64,000 bases of DNA. It comes from Steroidobacter agaridevorans. GTDB lineage: Bacteria > Pseudomonadota > Gammaproteobacteria > Steroidobacterales > Steroidobacteraceae. This document shows positions 42,022 through 50,698 of the stretch, in pieces. The DNA is taken from the NCBI RefSeq assembly GCF_009932555.1, contig NZ_BLJO01000009.1, positions 1-64,000 of the forward strand, read 5' to 3'. Under the pieces are notes generated by a model. The model was not told the DNA's origin. It ran no database searches and worked only from the letters and a program-made list of their open reading frames with translations. Within the stretch, counting starts at the first letter, position 1; every line of letters begins with the position of its first letter. Position numbers and translations under genes: made by a program.

Positions 42022-44397
42022 TCATCGAGAACCGAACGCGTAACGCAGATTGATACCGATCTCTCGAGGCGGCGTGTACGTGGCGAGCTGATACGGACCC
42101 GCCAGCGACGTACCGAGCGTAGTCGGCGGTGGCGTCGTATACGGCGTCGCCTCAGGACCATTGCCGCGCCTCAACACTTCGTCGGTGCTCGTCAGGTTCC
42201 TGGCGAACAGCGACACTTCCCAGGCGCCATCGCTGCTGCGGATGCCAGCATACACATTCAGCAATCCGTAGGCGTCCACGTCGTCGTAGACGTTGTTGGG
42301 ATCCTGCTCGTTGCTCTTGTAGTAGCTGTACAGACCGCGACCGAACAAATCCATCGACGGAGTGACCGGGTATTTGTACTCCGCCTGCAGCGTGCCGGTC
42401 CAGTCCGGTGCGAACGACAAGCGATCGTTGACCGTGCACGCCCCTACTTCCTCGCCAGCCGCGCTGCGGATCTGATTGACCGAAGGCGCGGTGGGGAACG
42501 TGTCCGGGACGCCATCGCTGTTGAAGTCGTTACACGCAACTACACCATCTTCCATCTCGCCCTTGGCGTAAGCGAGCGTCAGGCCGAGGTTGAAATTCTC
42601 GGTGGCCTGGAACGCCACGTCGACTTCGGCGCCATCCACCTTCGCATCGACGTTGGCGACGAAGTTGAACTGCGCAGGCACGGCGCCGGCGCGGCCCAGA
42701 TTGACGTACCACACCGACGGGCCGCGATAGATGAAGTCCTTGAAGTCCTGGTGGAACACGGACGCGTTCACACGCAGCCGCTGATCCATGAGATCGGCCT
42801 TGAAACCCAGCTCATACGACGTCGAATCTTCCGAGTCCAGGTTCAGGAACTGATCGAGCCGCGGCGTCAGCGGCCGGAACACGCCCACGACGCTCGGGCC
42901 GTAACGCCACGAGGTGCCGACGTTGACGTAAGCCATGAAGTCATCGGTGAAGCGATGCGAGGCGGCGACGTTCCAGATCACGGGCTGCTCGTCCTCGTCG
43001 AGATCGGCCAGCGTCTGACCGGCGACGATCAGCTTGCTCTTGGAGGTGAAGTCGATATAACGCGCGCCGGCCGACAACTCGGTGCTCTCGCCGAGGTGAT
43101 AAGTGAGATTGGCGAAGACGCTGGCCTCTTCCAAGGTGCTGCGTCGATTGATCAGCGTGTCGGCGACCGCCAGGTTGCGCAATGTGTACTGGCCGGTCGG
43201 AAAGCCGACCAGCGTGCGATTGGTCAAATCGCTCGGGCTGGAGAAGTCCGAATAGAACACGCCGAAGGTGTAATCGAACACACCGGCCAGACGCTCTTCG
43301 GACGCCAGACGCAACTCATGCGTGCGCTGTTCCGATTCCGCATGCAGGTCCTGATAGAACTCGAAATTGGGAACGGCGTTGGCCGTGTCCTGCGGTGTGA
43401 GCGCCACGTTGTCGAACGTGGTGTACGTGCCGACGTAGCTGAGCTTCTGACCGCCGAAGCGCCAATCGATCTGGCCGGTGAGAATGTCGAACTTCTGCGT
43501 GGAATCGCGTCCGCCATCCGTGATGCCGAGACGATCTTCGGCCCGGAGGATCGGTTCCACGGCCGGTACGCCCGGCTGGTTCAGAGCGAACGATTCATAG
43601 CCGTCGAACGACAGCAGATCCCGCTCCAGATACTGATACATGAGCTTGGCGCTCACTGCATCGTTCGGCTCCCAGCGCAGCGACACGCGACCGCTCCTCG
43701 TTTCCTGCGACGGGTCTTCGCTGTTGTTGATGCTCTTGACGTGATCGTATTCGGTATCTTCGTAAACACCGGCGACGCGAATCGCCAGCGTATCGGCGAT
43801 GAGCGGGATGTTTACTGCACCCTGCGCCATCATCGAGTCTTCATCGGTGGCCAGCGTATTCACGTAGCCGCCGAACTCCGACAGTTCGGGATCGCGCGTC
43901 GTGACAGTGATCGAGCCCGACGGCGCGGCACGGCCACGCAGCGTGCCTTGCGGCCCACGCAGCACTTCGATCTGACCCAGGTCGTACATCGACTGGAACA
44001 GAAACACCGATTGGATCGGACCGTCGTTGAGATAGAACTCGACGGTCGGCGTCGCGCTGGATTCCACTTGGAACGAAGCGCCGCGGATGGTCGCCGCCGT
44101 CGTGTAGCCGTTGCTGCCGCCGGTGAGCGTCAGGCCCGGCACGATGGCCTGCACATCGGTGAACTGCTGCAAGCTCAGCCGCTCGATTTCATCCGCGGTG
44201 ACTGCGTCGACGGTCTGCGGCACGTCCTGCAGGCTTTCTGCTTTACGGCGTGCGGTAACGATGATTTCTTCGAGACCGAAACTCGCTTCGGCGCCGGCTG
44301 CCGTGGCGCCCGCCGCCGGCTGCGTCTGCGCGCTGGCCGCGGATGCAAGCAACACCAGACCCGACCCTGCGAGCAGGTTCAGTGCGCCGGCTCTCAT
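42022..44397 (-). CDS. TonB-dependent outer-membrane receptor
   Basis: A 791-residue receptor. Signal peptide of about 24 residues (MRAGALNLLAGSGLVLLASA), a TonB-box-like EEIIVTARRKAE, then the plug domain with LQDVPQTVDAVTADEI and IEVLRGPQGTLRGR, followed by a 22-strand barrel ending GINLRYAFGSR. I start at 44397, where GGGGGAA is 5 bases ahead; an ATG at 44421 is the alternative. It would import the large hydrophobic substrate across the outer membrane, as do its relatives in proteobacterial steroid and terpene degraders. Controlled from the region with operator site 5. Confidence 0.95.
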   Translation of the reverse strand: MRAGALNLLAGSGLVLLASAASAQTQPAAGATAAGAEASFGLEEIIVTARRKAESLQDVPQTVDAVTADEIERLSLQQFTDVQAIVPGLTLTGGSNGYTTAATIRGASFQVESSATPTVEFYLNDGPIQSVFLFQSMYDLGQIEVLRGPQGTLRGRAAPSGSITVTTRDPELSEFGGYVNTLATDEDSMMAQGAVNIPLIADTLAIRVAGVYEDTEYDHVKSINNSEDPSQETRSGRVSLRWEPNDAVSAKLMYQYLERDLLSFDGYESFALNQPGVPAVEPILRAEDRLGITDGGRDSTQKFDILTGQIDWRFGGQKLSYVGTYTTFDNVALTPQDTANAVPNFEFYQDLHAESEQRTHELRLASEERLAGVFDYTFGVFYSDFSSPSDLTNRTLVGFPTGQYTLRNLAVADTLINRRSTLEEASVFANLTYHLGESTELSAGARYIDFTSKSKLIVAGQTLADLDEDEQPVIWNVAASHRFTDDFMAYVNVGTSWRYGPSVVGVFRPLTPRLDQFLNLDSEDSTSYELGFKADLMDQRLRVNASVFHQDFKDFIYRGPSVWYVNLGRAGAVPAQFNFVANVDAKVDGAEVDVAFQATENFNLGLTLAYAKGEMEDGVVACNDFNSDGVPDTFPTAPSVNQIRSAAGEEVGACTVNDRLSFAPDWTGTLQAEYKYPVTPSMDLFGRGLYSYYKSNEQDPNNVYDDVDAYGLLNVYAGIRSSDGAWEVSLFARNLTSTDEVLRRGNGPEATPYTTPPPTTLGTSLAGPYQLATYTPPREIGINLRYAFGSR

Positions 44398-44760
44398 ACA
44401 TTTCCCCCTGCGAACTCTCATGAATCACCCCTGGCTGTTTTCTCGCGGAAACGCATCAACCATTCGGATGCTCGCGCGCCGGCACGCATTCCGTTGCCGG
44501 GGGACTCTCATCGAAACATGCAGGGAGAATGTGAGACGGATCACGCACTCGAGAGCGTTCGTCGTCGAGTCGTCGCGTGCCATCGATTCCCCCTGTCACG
44601 CCCGGCCAGTCCAATCGCACCCTTTTTGTTTGGGTCGGCAGCGTTTGTTGTAAACAACAACGCTGTTGATTAACCTCAGAGTCGCTTAGCCGCGGGCCGT
44701 TTGTCAAGGGCGCGTCAAGCACGTTCGATTGGTCGAATCAAGCACTTCTTGGGAGAGGCG
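44398..44760. other. Divergent regulatory region of TonB receptor and SDR operon
   Basis: 363 bp without a gene. The right half holds operator site 5 at 44651-44672; the left half (44400-44600) is the probable receptor leader. I see a CTTTTTGTTTG tract at 44622-44632 and no clear small gene or riboswitch. The receptor promoter is not well defined: the -35 in register with the operator (TTGTTT) lacks a good -10. Confidence 0.6.
44651..44672. promoter_or_regulatory. Palindromic operator between TonB receptor and SDR operon (site 5)
   Basis: TAAACAACA, ACGC, TGTTGATTA: same arms and four-base spacer as sites 1, 2 and 4. It lies 254 bp from the receptor start and 89 bp from the SDR start. Its position would let one regulator switch uptake together with the enzyme operon. 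Confidence 0.7.
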
Positions 44761-45564
44761 ATGATCGGCACCGATCCGCTCGATCTCGGCGGCCAGATTG
44801 CATTCATCAGCGGCGCCGGACAAGGCGCTGGCCGCAGCATCGCGTTGACGCTGGCCCACCACAATGCCGGTGGCATCGCTGTCAATGATTTCGTCGCCGG
44901 GCGCGCCGAAGCAGTAGTTGCTGAAATCGAGTCGCTGGGTGTGCGCGCGATTGCGGTACCGGCGGATGTCGGCGACCACGCAGCGGTTCGCGCAGCCATT
45001 GACACAGCCACATCGACACTTGGCCCGGTCACACTGCTGGTCAATAACGCAGGCAACGCCGGGCCGAATTCACAGATGGGCCATGCGCCATTGTTCTGGG
45101 AGACGAATCCGGCCGAGTGGGACCGGTATTTCCGCACCAACTTGCAAGGAGTCATGAACTGTTGCCATGTCGCGCTGCCGGCGATGGTGGCACAAGGCAA
45201 AGGCAGAATCGTGACCATCGTGTCGGATGCCGGGCGGGTCGGTGAAGCAAGGCTGGCCGCTTACTCCGCCGCCAAGGCAGGCGCTGCCGGTTTCATGCGC
45301 GCCATCGCTCGCGAAGCCGGCCGCTACGGCATCACTGCCAATGCGATCTCCCTGTCTGCACTGGAACCGCCGCTCGACCCGGCGGGCAAAGAGCAGTTCC
45401 TGGCGAGCGAGCAGGCGAAAAGCATCGTGTCGCGCTATGTGATCCGCCGATTCGGCCGGCCCGACGATGTCGCGATCATGGCGCTGTTCCTGTGCTCCGA
45501 CGCGGCCGGCTGGATCACCGGACAGACCTACCCGGTGAATGGCGGCTACAGCCTTGCAATATGA
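44761..45564 (+). CDS. SDR-family oxidoreductase
   Basis: A 267-residue SDR: FISGAGQGAG, NNAGN, TIVSDAG with the catalytic serine and YSAAK, and a C-terminal NGGYSLAI. NDF after strand two (AVNDFVAGRA) favours NAD(H). The ATG at 44761 has GGGAGAGG ahead. First gene of the plus-strand operon to 49832 that is divergent from the TonB receptor. Confidence 0.88.
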   Translation: MIGTDPLDLGGQIAFISGAGQGAGRSIALTLAHHNAGGIAVNDFVAGRAEAVVAEIESLGVRAIAVPADVGDHAAVRAAIDTATSTLGPVTLLVNNAGNAGPNSQMGHAPLFWETNPAEWDRYFRTNLQGVMNCCHVALPAMVAQGKGRIVTIVSDAGRVGEARLAAYSAAKAGAAGFMRAIAREAGRYGITANAISLSALEPPLDPAGKEQFLASEQAKSIVSRYVIRRFGRPDDVAIMALFLCSDAAGWITGQTYPVNGGYSLAI

Positions 45565-45696
45565 ATGCGCCGTCTCGATCCGAAGCGACAAATTTGTGCT
45601 CGAAACGCTGCAAAACCCGCTGCCGATTGCGCCCGGGCGCATCCCTCGCCATTCTTGCCGGTGACGCTGTCGTCCTGTCGACCGAAGATTCCGCCG

Positions 45697-46824
45697 ATGC
45701 TACTCACCGCCACCCAGCAAGCCATTGCAGATTCCGTCCGCGACTTCGCCCAGGAGCGTATTCGCCCGAATGCTCTGAGCTACGAAACCGCCCGCGCTTA
45801 TCCGTCCGAGTTGTTCCAGGAGCTCGCCGAGTTGGGCTTGATGGGCATGACCGCGCCCGAGGATAAAGGCGGCGCCGGCGCCGACTATGTGTCGTATGCG
45901 CTCGCGCTGATGGAAATCGCCGCCGCCGACGGCGCGTTGTCCACCATCCTCTCCATTCAAAACAGCCTGATCGTTTCCGCGTTGCTGAAGGATGGCAACG
46001 CCGAACAACAGGAGCGCTTTCTGCCCGAGCTGCTTAGCGGCCGCATGATCGGCGCTTTCGCTTTGACTGAAGCGGATGCCGGCTCCGACGCGTCAGCTCT
46101 TCGCACGCGCGCCACCAAGACTGCCGACGGCTATGTGATCAACGGCAGCAAGCAATTCATCAGCTCGGGAAAGATCGGCGGACTGGCGTTGGTGTTCGCG
46201 GTCACCGATCCGGAGGCGGGGAAGAAAGGAATCTCCGCGTTCCTGGTGCCGACCGATCGTCCCGGTTACGTGGTCGACAAGGTCGAGCACAAGTTGGGAC
46301 AGCTTGCCTCGGACACCTGCAGCCTGCGTTTCGACGATCTGCGCCTCGAGAGCTCGCTGCGACTCGGCGCCGAAGGCCAGGGCTATCGGATTGCCTTGTC
46401 GAATCTCGAAGCGGGCCGCATCGGCATCTCTTCGCAATGTATCGGCATGGCGCAGGCCGCCCTGGAAATCGCCATCGGCTATGCGAAGGAGCGCCGCTCG
46501 ATGGGCAAGGCCATCATCGAACACCAGGCCGTGGGCTTCCGTCTCGCCGATCTCGCCGCGCGACTCGAAGCGGCTCGTCAGCTCGTGCTGCACGCTGCAA
46601 GCATCAAAGACACCGGCGCTCCGTGTTTGAAAGAAGCGTCGATGGCCAAGCTCGTTGCCTCCGAAACCGCGGAAGCGGTGTGCTCCGGCGCCATCCAGAC
46701 GCTCGGCGGCTATGGCTATCTCGAAGAGTTCGGCCTGGCCAAGATCTACCGCGACGTGCGCGTGTGCCAGATCTACGAAGGCACGTCCGACATTCAACGC
46801 ATGGTCATCGCGCGCTCGCTATGA
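45697..46824 (+). CDS. Acyl-CoA dehydrogenase
   Basis: A 375-residue ACAD with all landmarks: ALTEADAGSDASAL, INGSKQFISSGK, CRSMGKAI-type ERRSMGKAI, and the catalytic base Glu361 in IYEGTSDIQ. FAD-dependent alpha,beta-desaturation of a straight- or branched-chain acyl-CoA, electrons to ETF. I start at 45697 (MLLTATQQAI); the frame upstream has no ACAD features and 132 bp separate it from the SDR. ETF genes are not in the window. Confidence 0.93.
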   Translation: MLLTATQQAIADSVRDFAQERIRPNALSYETARAYPSELFQELAELGLMGMTAPEDKGGAGADYVSYALALMEIAAADGALSTILSIQNSLIVSALLKDGNAEQQERFLPELLSGRMIGAFALTEADAGSDASALRTRATKTADGYVINGSKQFISSGKIGGLALVFAVTDPEAGKKGISAFLVPTDRPGYVVDKVEHKLGQLASDTCSLRFDDLRLESSLRLGAEGQGYRIALSNLEAGRIGISSQCIGMAQAALEIAIGYAKERRSMGKAIIEHQAVGFRLADLAARLEAARQLVLHAASIKDTGAPCLKEASMAKLVASETAEAVCSGAIQTLGGYGYLEEFGLAKIYRDVRVCQIYEGTSDIQRMVIARSL

Positions 46825-46848
46825 CCATGAAACTCACATAGGAAACGT

Positions 46849-47286
46849 ATGGCCGATACCGCTGCACTCGAAGCTCATCTGGCAATCAGCAAAGTCAAAG
46901 CGCGCTATTGCCGGATGCTCGACACCAAGGACTGGGCCGGTTTCGGCGCATTGTTTACCGAGGATTTCGTCCTCGATGTGAGTGAGGGCACGTCGGTACC
47001 CGTGATACGGGGCCGTGAGGCCGCCCTACAGCAGGTGCAGACGCTGGTCGGGAGTGCGAGAACCGTCCATCAAGTTCACACTCCCGAGATCGACGTGCAA
47101 GGCGACGAAGCGCAAGTGATCTGGGCGATGCAAGACCGCGTCGTGTGGGATACCCCACGGCGCGGTCTCGCCTCCATCACCGGCTACGGCCACTATCACG
47201 AACGTTACGTGCGACAGAACGGCGAATGGAAGATCGCGTCGCTGAAGCTGACTCGTCTCCACCTCGACGTGCAGCCCGCCCTATGA
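46849..47286 (+). CDS. SnoaL-like/NTF2-fold protein
   Basis: A 145-residue cone-shaped NTF2 fold protein (CRMLDTKDWAGFGALFTEDFVLDV; GYGHYHERYVRQNGEWKIASLKLTRLHLDV). Relatives include ketosteroid isomerase, SnoaL cyclases and dehydratases. The Tyr/Asp pair of ketosteroid isomerase is not evident. One of three such proteins in the window. Coupled to the next gene by an ATGA overlap. Confidence 0.85.
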   Translation: MADTAALEAHLAISKVKARYCRMLDTKDWAGFGALFTEDFVLDVSEGTSVPVIRGREAALQQVQTLVGSARTVHQVHTPEIDVQGDEAQVIWAMQDRVVWDTPRRGLASITGYGHYHERYVRQNGEWKIASLKLTRLHLDVQPAL

Positions 47287-48158
47287 AGAGCGCGGTCGAG
47301 CTGGAGCAGATTTCGCTTCGTGGGTCCCATCTGAATCTCGCCGCCGACGCCGCAGGCCCGGCGGATGCGCCGACACTCTTATTCCTGCACGGAAGCGGTC
47401 AGACGCGTCAGAGCTGGAGCAGCGCGTTGGCCGAAGCGATTCAACGCGGCTATCGCGCCATCTCCGTCGATCTGCGAGGGCACGGCGACAGCGAGTGGTC
47501 GCCCGATGGCGAATACACGCTCGATAAGTTCGCGGCCGACATTCGCACCGTCATCGACCAGCTCGATGACGAGCCGATTGTCATTGGCGCATCGCTGGGC
47601 GGATTGATCGGCATGATGATCGCCGCCGCGCCGCCGCCGCGGCTGCGAGCCCTTGTGCTGGTGGACATCACGGCCCGAGTCGAAATGAGCGGCGCGAATG
47701 AAGTGATCGCATTCATGGACAGCGCGCCGAATGGTTTCGCGTCGCTCGAGGAAGCGGCGGCCGCAGTTGCCGCGTACTTGCCTCATCGGCCGCCCCCGAA
47801 GAACACCAACGGCTTGAAGCGCAACCTGCGCCTTCGTAACGGCCGCTACTACTGGCACTGGGATCCCGCGTTCATCCAAATGGGCCGGGACTCGCAAGGC
47901 AAGCTCAGAGCCGACGGACCGAATCCGTTGGAAACCTTTGCGCGCGCGATCGATATCCCTACCCTGCTCGTGCGTGGCAGCCGCAGTCGCATCGTCAGCG
48001 AAGCAGGCGCGCGCGAGTTTCTCCAGATGGTGCCGCACGCCGAGTTCGTCGACATCGCCGGCGCGCATCACATGGTCGCTGGCGACGCGAACGATGCCTT
48101 CAACGACGCCGTCTTCGATTTCATCGACCGGCAAGTCGGCCTGCGCGCTGGTAGTTGA
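47283..48158 (+). CDS. Alpha/beta hydrolase
   Basis: A 291-residue alpha/beta hydrolase: HG motif LLFLHGSGQTRQSW, VDLRGHGDSEW, nucleophile Ser104 in GASLGG and the final His in AGAHHMVAGD. The layout fits epoxide hydrolase/haloperoxidase-like or C-C hydrolases. ATG at 47283 overlaps the SnoaL gene stop. The 3-bp gap to the MFS gene puts all in one transcript. Confidence 0.88.
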   Translation: MKSAVELEQISLRGSHLNLAADAAGPADAPTLLFLHGSGQTRQSWSSALAEAIQRGYRAISVDLRGHGDSEWSPDGEYTLDKFAADIRTVIDQLDDEPIVIGASLGGLIGMMIAAAPPPRLRALVLVDITARVEMSGANEVIAFMDSAPNGFASLEEAAAAVAAYLPHRPPPKNTNGLKRNLRLRNGRYYWHWDPAFIQMGRDSQGKLRADGPNPLETFARAIDIPTLLVRGSRSRIVSEAGAREFLQMVPHAEFVDIAGAHHMVAGDANDAFNDAVFDFIDRQVGLRAGS

Positions 48159-48161
48159 GGC

Positions 48162-49832
48162 ATGGCAATCGCAGACGACGCAGTTCCCACGAAGCGCTGG
48201 ACCGCATTCGAGCCGTTGCGTGAACGCACGTTCCGACGCATCTGGTCGGCAAGCGTGCTATCCAACTTTGGACAGCTCATTCAAGGGGTAGGCGCCGCCT
48301 GGGAGATGACGCGACTCACCTCGTCACCCAGCATGGTCGCGCTGGTGCAGACCGCGCTCATGCTGCCTTTGATGCTCGTGGCCGTGCCGGCCGGCGCCAT
48401 CGCGGACATGTTCGACCGGCGCAGGATCGCACTGGCCGGACTCACCTTCGCCACGATCAGTGCGTTGACGCTGACGGGCATCTCCATGCTGAACCTCACG
48501 ACGCCGTGGGTGCTGCTTTGCTTCAGTTCGCTGATTGGCGTCGGCGTCGCACTGTACGGCCCAGCATGGCAAGCGTCGGTCAGCGAACAAGTGAAGCCCG
48601 AGCAGTTGCCAGCCGCTGTCGGCCTTGCCTCGGTCAGTTACAACATCGCGCGCAGCTTCGGGCCAGCCATCGGTGGCTTGATCGTGCTCGCGGCTGGCGC
48701 AACCGCCGCGTTTGCGGTGAATGCGCTGATGTACTTGCCGCTCATCGTCGCGTTCTTCCTCTGGCGCCGGGAGCATGTTCCGGCACGCCTGCCGCCGGAG
48801 CGTCTCGATCGCGCGATCATTTCGGGTGCGCGCTATGCCATTCACTCGCCGCCGATCCGCATCGTGCTGATTCGCGCGCTCGCGTTGGGTCTGGCAGCTG
48901 CATCGATTTCGGCACTGACCCCGCTCGTCGCACGCGATCTGCTCGCAGGCAATGCGAGTACGTTTGGGTTGCTGCTGGGAGCGAACGGTGTCGGTGCCGT
49001 GATCGGCGCGCTCGTCGTCAGCGAAGTCCGCAATCGCTTGAAGGCTGAACATGCCGTCCGCCTGTGTGCCATTGTCGCCAGCGTGATGATCGTGATCATC
49101 GCGCTCAGCAACAATGTGATCGTCACCGCGCTGGCGCTGGCCGTTGCCGGTGCTGCTTATATGCTCAATATCGCGTTGTTGAACGTGGCCGTGCAACTGT
49201 CCGCTCCGCGCTGGGTGACGGCGCGTGCCATCGCCTGGTTTCAAGCATCGCTCACCGGCGGGATCGCAATCGGCGCATGGATCTGGGGCGTGGTTGCGTC
49301 GGATTGGGATGTGAGCAATGCGCTGATCGCATCGGGCATCACCTTGCTGCTCACGCCGCTCATTGGCTTGTTGCTGCCGATGCCGCCTATTTCCACCGCC
49401 GATGTGGAAATGGTCGAGCTCGCCAATGAGCCGGAGGTCGCACTCGCACTCACCGCGCGCAGCGGCCCCATCGTCATCGAGATCGATTATCGAGTGAACC
49501 CGGATGCCGCCCGCCAGTTCTACGACGTGATGCTGAAGATGCAGCGGACGCGTCTCAGAAACGGCGCGTTCGACTGGTCCCTATCGCGCGACATCGCCGA
49601 TCCGGAGCTATGGACGGAACGCTATCACTGTCCCACCTGGGCGGATTATCTGCGCTTGCGCAGCCGTTTCACGCATGCCGATCGCGAGTTGCAGACGCTG
49701 GCCGATGCCTATCACATTGCTGGACCGGGCCATCGTGTCCGTCGACGTCTGGAGCGGCCGTTCGGCTCGGTGCGCTGGCGCGCGGAGACGCCGGATCCGA
49801 ATCGCGATCCGATCAGCATCTACACGCCGTGA
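48162..49832 (+). CDS. MFS_3-type transporter with C-terminal soluble domain
   Basis: A 556-residue protein. Residues 1-410 are 10-12 membrane helices of the enterobactin-exporter MFS_3 type (LSNFGQLIQGVGAAWEM, motif-A-like AIADMFDRRRIAL). The last ~130 residues form a soluble domain (IEIDYRVNPDAARQFYDVML, DWSLSRDIADPELW) that looks like a dimeric alpha/beta barrel, perhaps for sensing. Export of a toxic intermediate, or import at the inner membrane, is inferred. Last gene of the operon. Confidence 0.85.
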   Translation: MAIADDAVPTKRWTAFEPLRERTFRRIWSASVLSNFGQLIQGVGAAWEMTRLTSSPSMVALVQTALMLPLMLVAVPAGAIADMFDRRRIALAGLTFATISALTLTGISMLNLTTPWVLLCFSSLIGVGVALYGPAWQASVSEQVKPEQLPAAVGLASVSYNIARSFGPAIGGLIVLAAGATAAFAVNALMYLPLIVAFFLWRREHVPARLPPERLDRAIISGARYAIHSPPIRIVLIRALALGLAAASISALTPLVARDLLAGNASTFGLLLGANGVGAVIGALVVSEVRNRLKAEHAVRLCAIVASVMIVIIALSNNVIVTALALAVAGAAYMLNIALLNVAVQLSAPRWVTARAIAWFQASLTGGIAIGAWIWGVVASDWDVSNALIASGITLLLTPLIGLLLPMPPISTADVEMVELANEPEVALALTARSGPIVIEIDYRVNPDAARQFYDVMLKMQRTRLRNGAFDWSLSRDIADPELWTERYHCPTWADYLRLRSRFTHADRELQTLADAYHIAGPGHRVRRRLERPFGSVRWRAETPDPNRDPISIYTP

Positions 49833-49838
49833 GTTTGC

Positions 49839-50531
49839 TCAAACGCGCCCCACGATGGGAATCAGCGCGCCCGTGATCGCGCTGGAACGATCCGACAATA
49901 AAAACACCACCAGGTCCGCGATCTGCTCGGGCTTGACCCAGCGATCGTGATCCGCGTCCGGCATGTCGGCGCGATTTGCTGGAGTATCGATGATGCTCGG
50001 CAGAATGGCGTTGACGCACACGCCCTTGTCTTTCAATTCATCGGCGAGGGCTTCGGTGAGTTTCGCGACGCCGGCTTTGGAAGCCGCATAAGCGCCCATG
50101 CCCGTGCCGGCTTTGATCGAACCGGCGGCGCCGACGTTGACGATTCTTCCGTGCTCGGGGCCCATCAATGGCAACGAAGCTTGTACGGCGTTCACGGCCG
50201 TGCGTAAGTTGATGTTGTAGAGCTGATCCCAGGTGGCAATGCCGCCGCCCTCGACCTTTTCCCAGCGGAAGCCGCCCGCAATGTTGACCAAGCCATCGAG
50301 GCCGCCCATTTGTTTGGCGGCGGCTTTCATCGCCGCCGCCGCGGCGTCAGGCAAGCCAAGATCGACGCCGCTGAGCAGCACGCAACCCTTGAGCGAGTCG
50401 TGTGCTCTCTCGACCGACGAATGATCGATACACGTAACGGTCGCACCCGCCTCGCGCACCGCCGCTGACACTTTGGTGCCCAGCGATCCAAACGCCCCCG
50501 TGACGACGATTTTCCGGCCGGAAAGATTCAT
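49839..50531 (-). CDS. SDR-family oxidoreductase
   Basis: A 230-residue SDR (VVTGAFGSLG, YAASK) with a slightly unusual serine region (VNVGAAGSIKA) in which the serine is displaced by two to four positions. Two starts are possible: 50549 and 50531; the latter has GGAG 6 bases ahead inside the longer frame, so I give it. Convergent with the MFS gene, 6 bp between stops. NAD(P)-dependent alcohol/ketone chemistry. Confidence 0.83.
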   Translation of the reverse strand: MNLSGRKIVVTGAFGSLGTKVSAAVREAGATVTCIDHSSVERAHDSLKGCVLLSGVDLGLPDAAAAAMKAAAKQMGGLDGLVNIAGGFRWEKVEGGGIATWDQLYNINLRTAVNAVQASLPLMGPEHGRIVNVGAAGSIKAGTGMGAYAASKAGVAKLTEALADELKDKGVCVNAILPSIIDTPANRADMPDADHDRWVKPEQIADLVVFLLSDRSSAITGALIPIVGRV

Positions 50532-50612
50532 ATCGAGCTCCGCATTCACATCGTTTCCTGAGGAGTATCCGCCGCCGCGAGCGGATCGCGCAACAGCGCG
50601 TTCGCGCTGACA

Positions 50613-50698
50613 CTACCAGCTCGCCAGCAGTTCGGCGATGCGAACGTTCGGCCTTGGCGCTACCAGTTCGCTGGCAGATCGACGATGCGCTCGTTCGT
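50613..50698. repeat. Duplicated 3' end of the acyl-CoA dehydrogenase gene
   Basis: The 39 bp from the stop codon (50660-50698) recur at 50613-50651 with about 8 substitutions, 47 bp away. Read on the minus strand the second copy also encodes a similar tail (NVRIAELLASW against NERIVDLPANW) and ends in a stop. A tandem duplication across the stop codon has added a decaying second gene end. Confidence 0.7.

Noticed and set aside
41794-44673. Long open frame opposite the TonB receptor gene
   Set aside because: Arginine-rich, no family features, and exactly antisense to a receptor with signal peptide, plug and barrel. It is a side effect of high GC.
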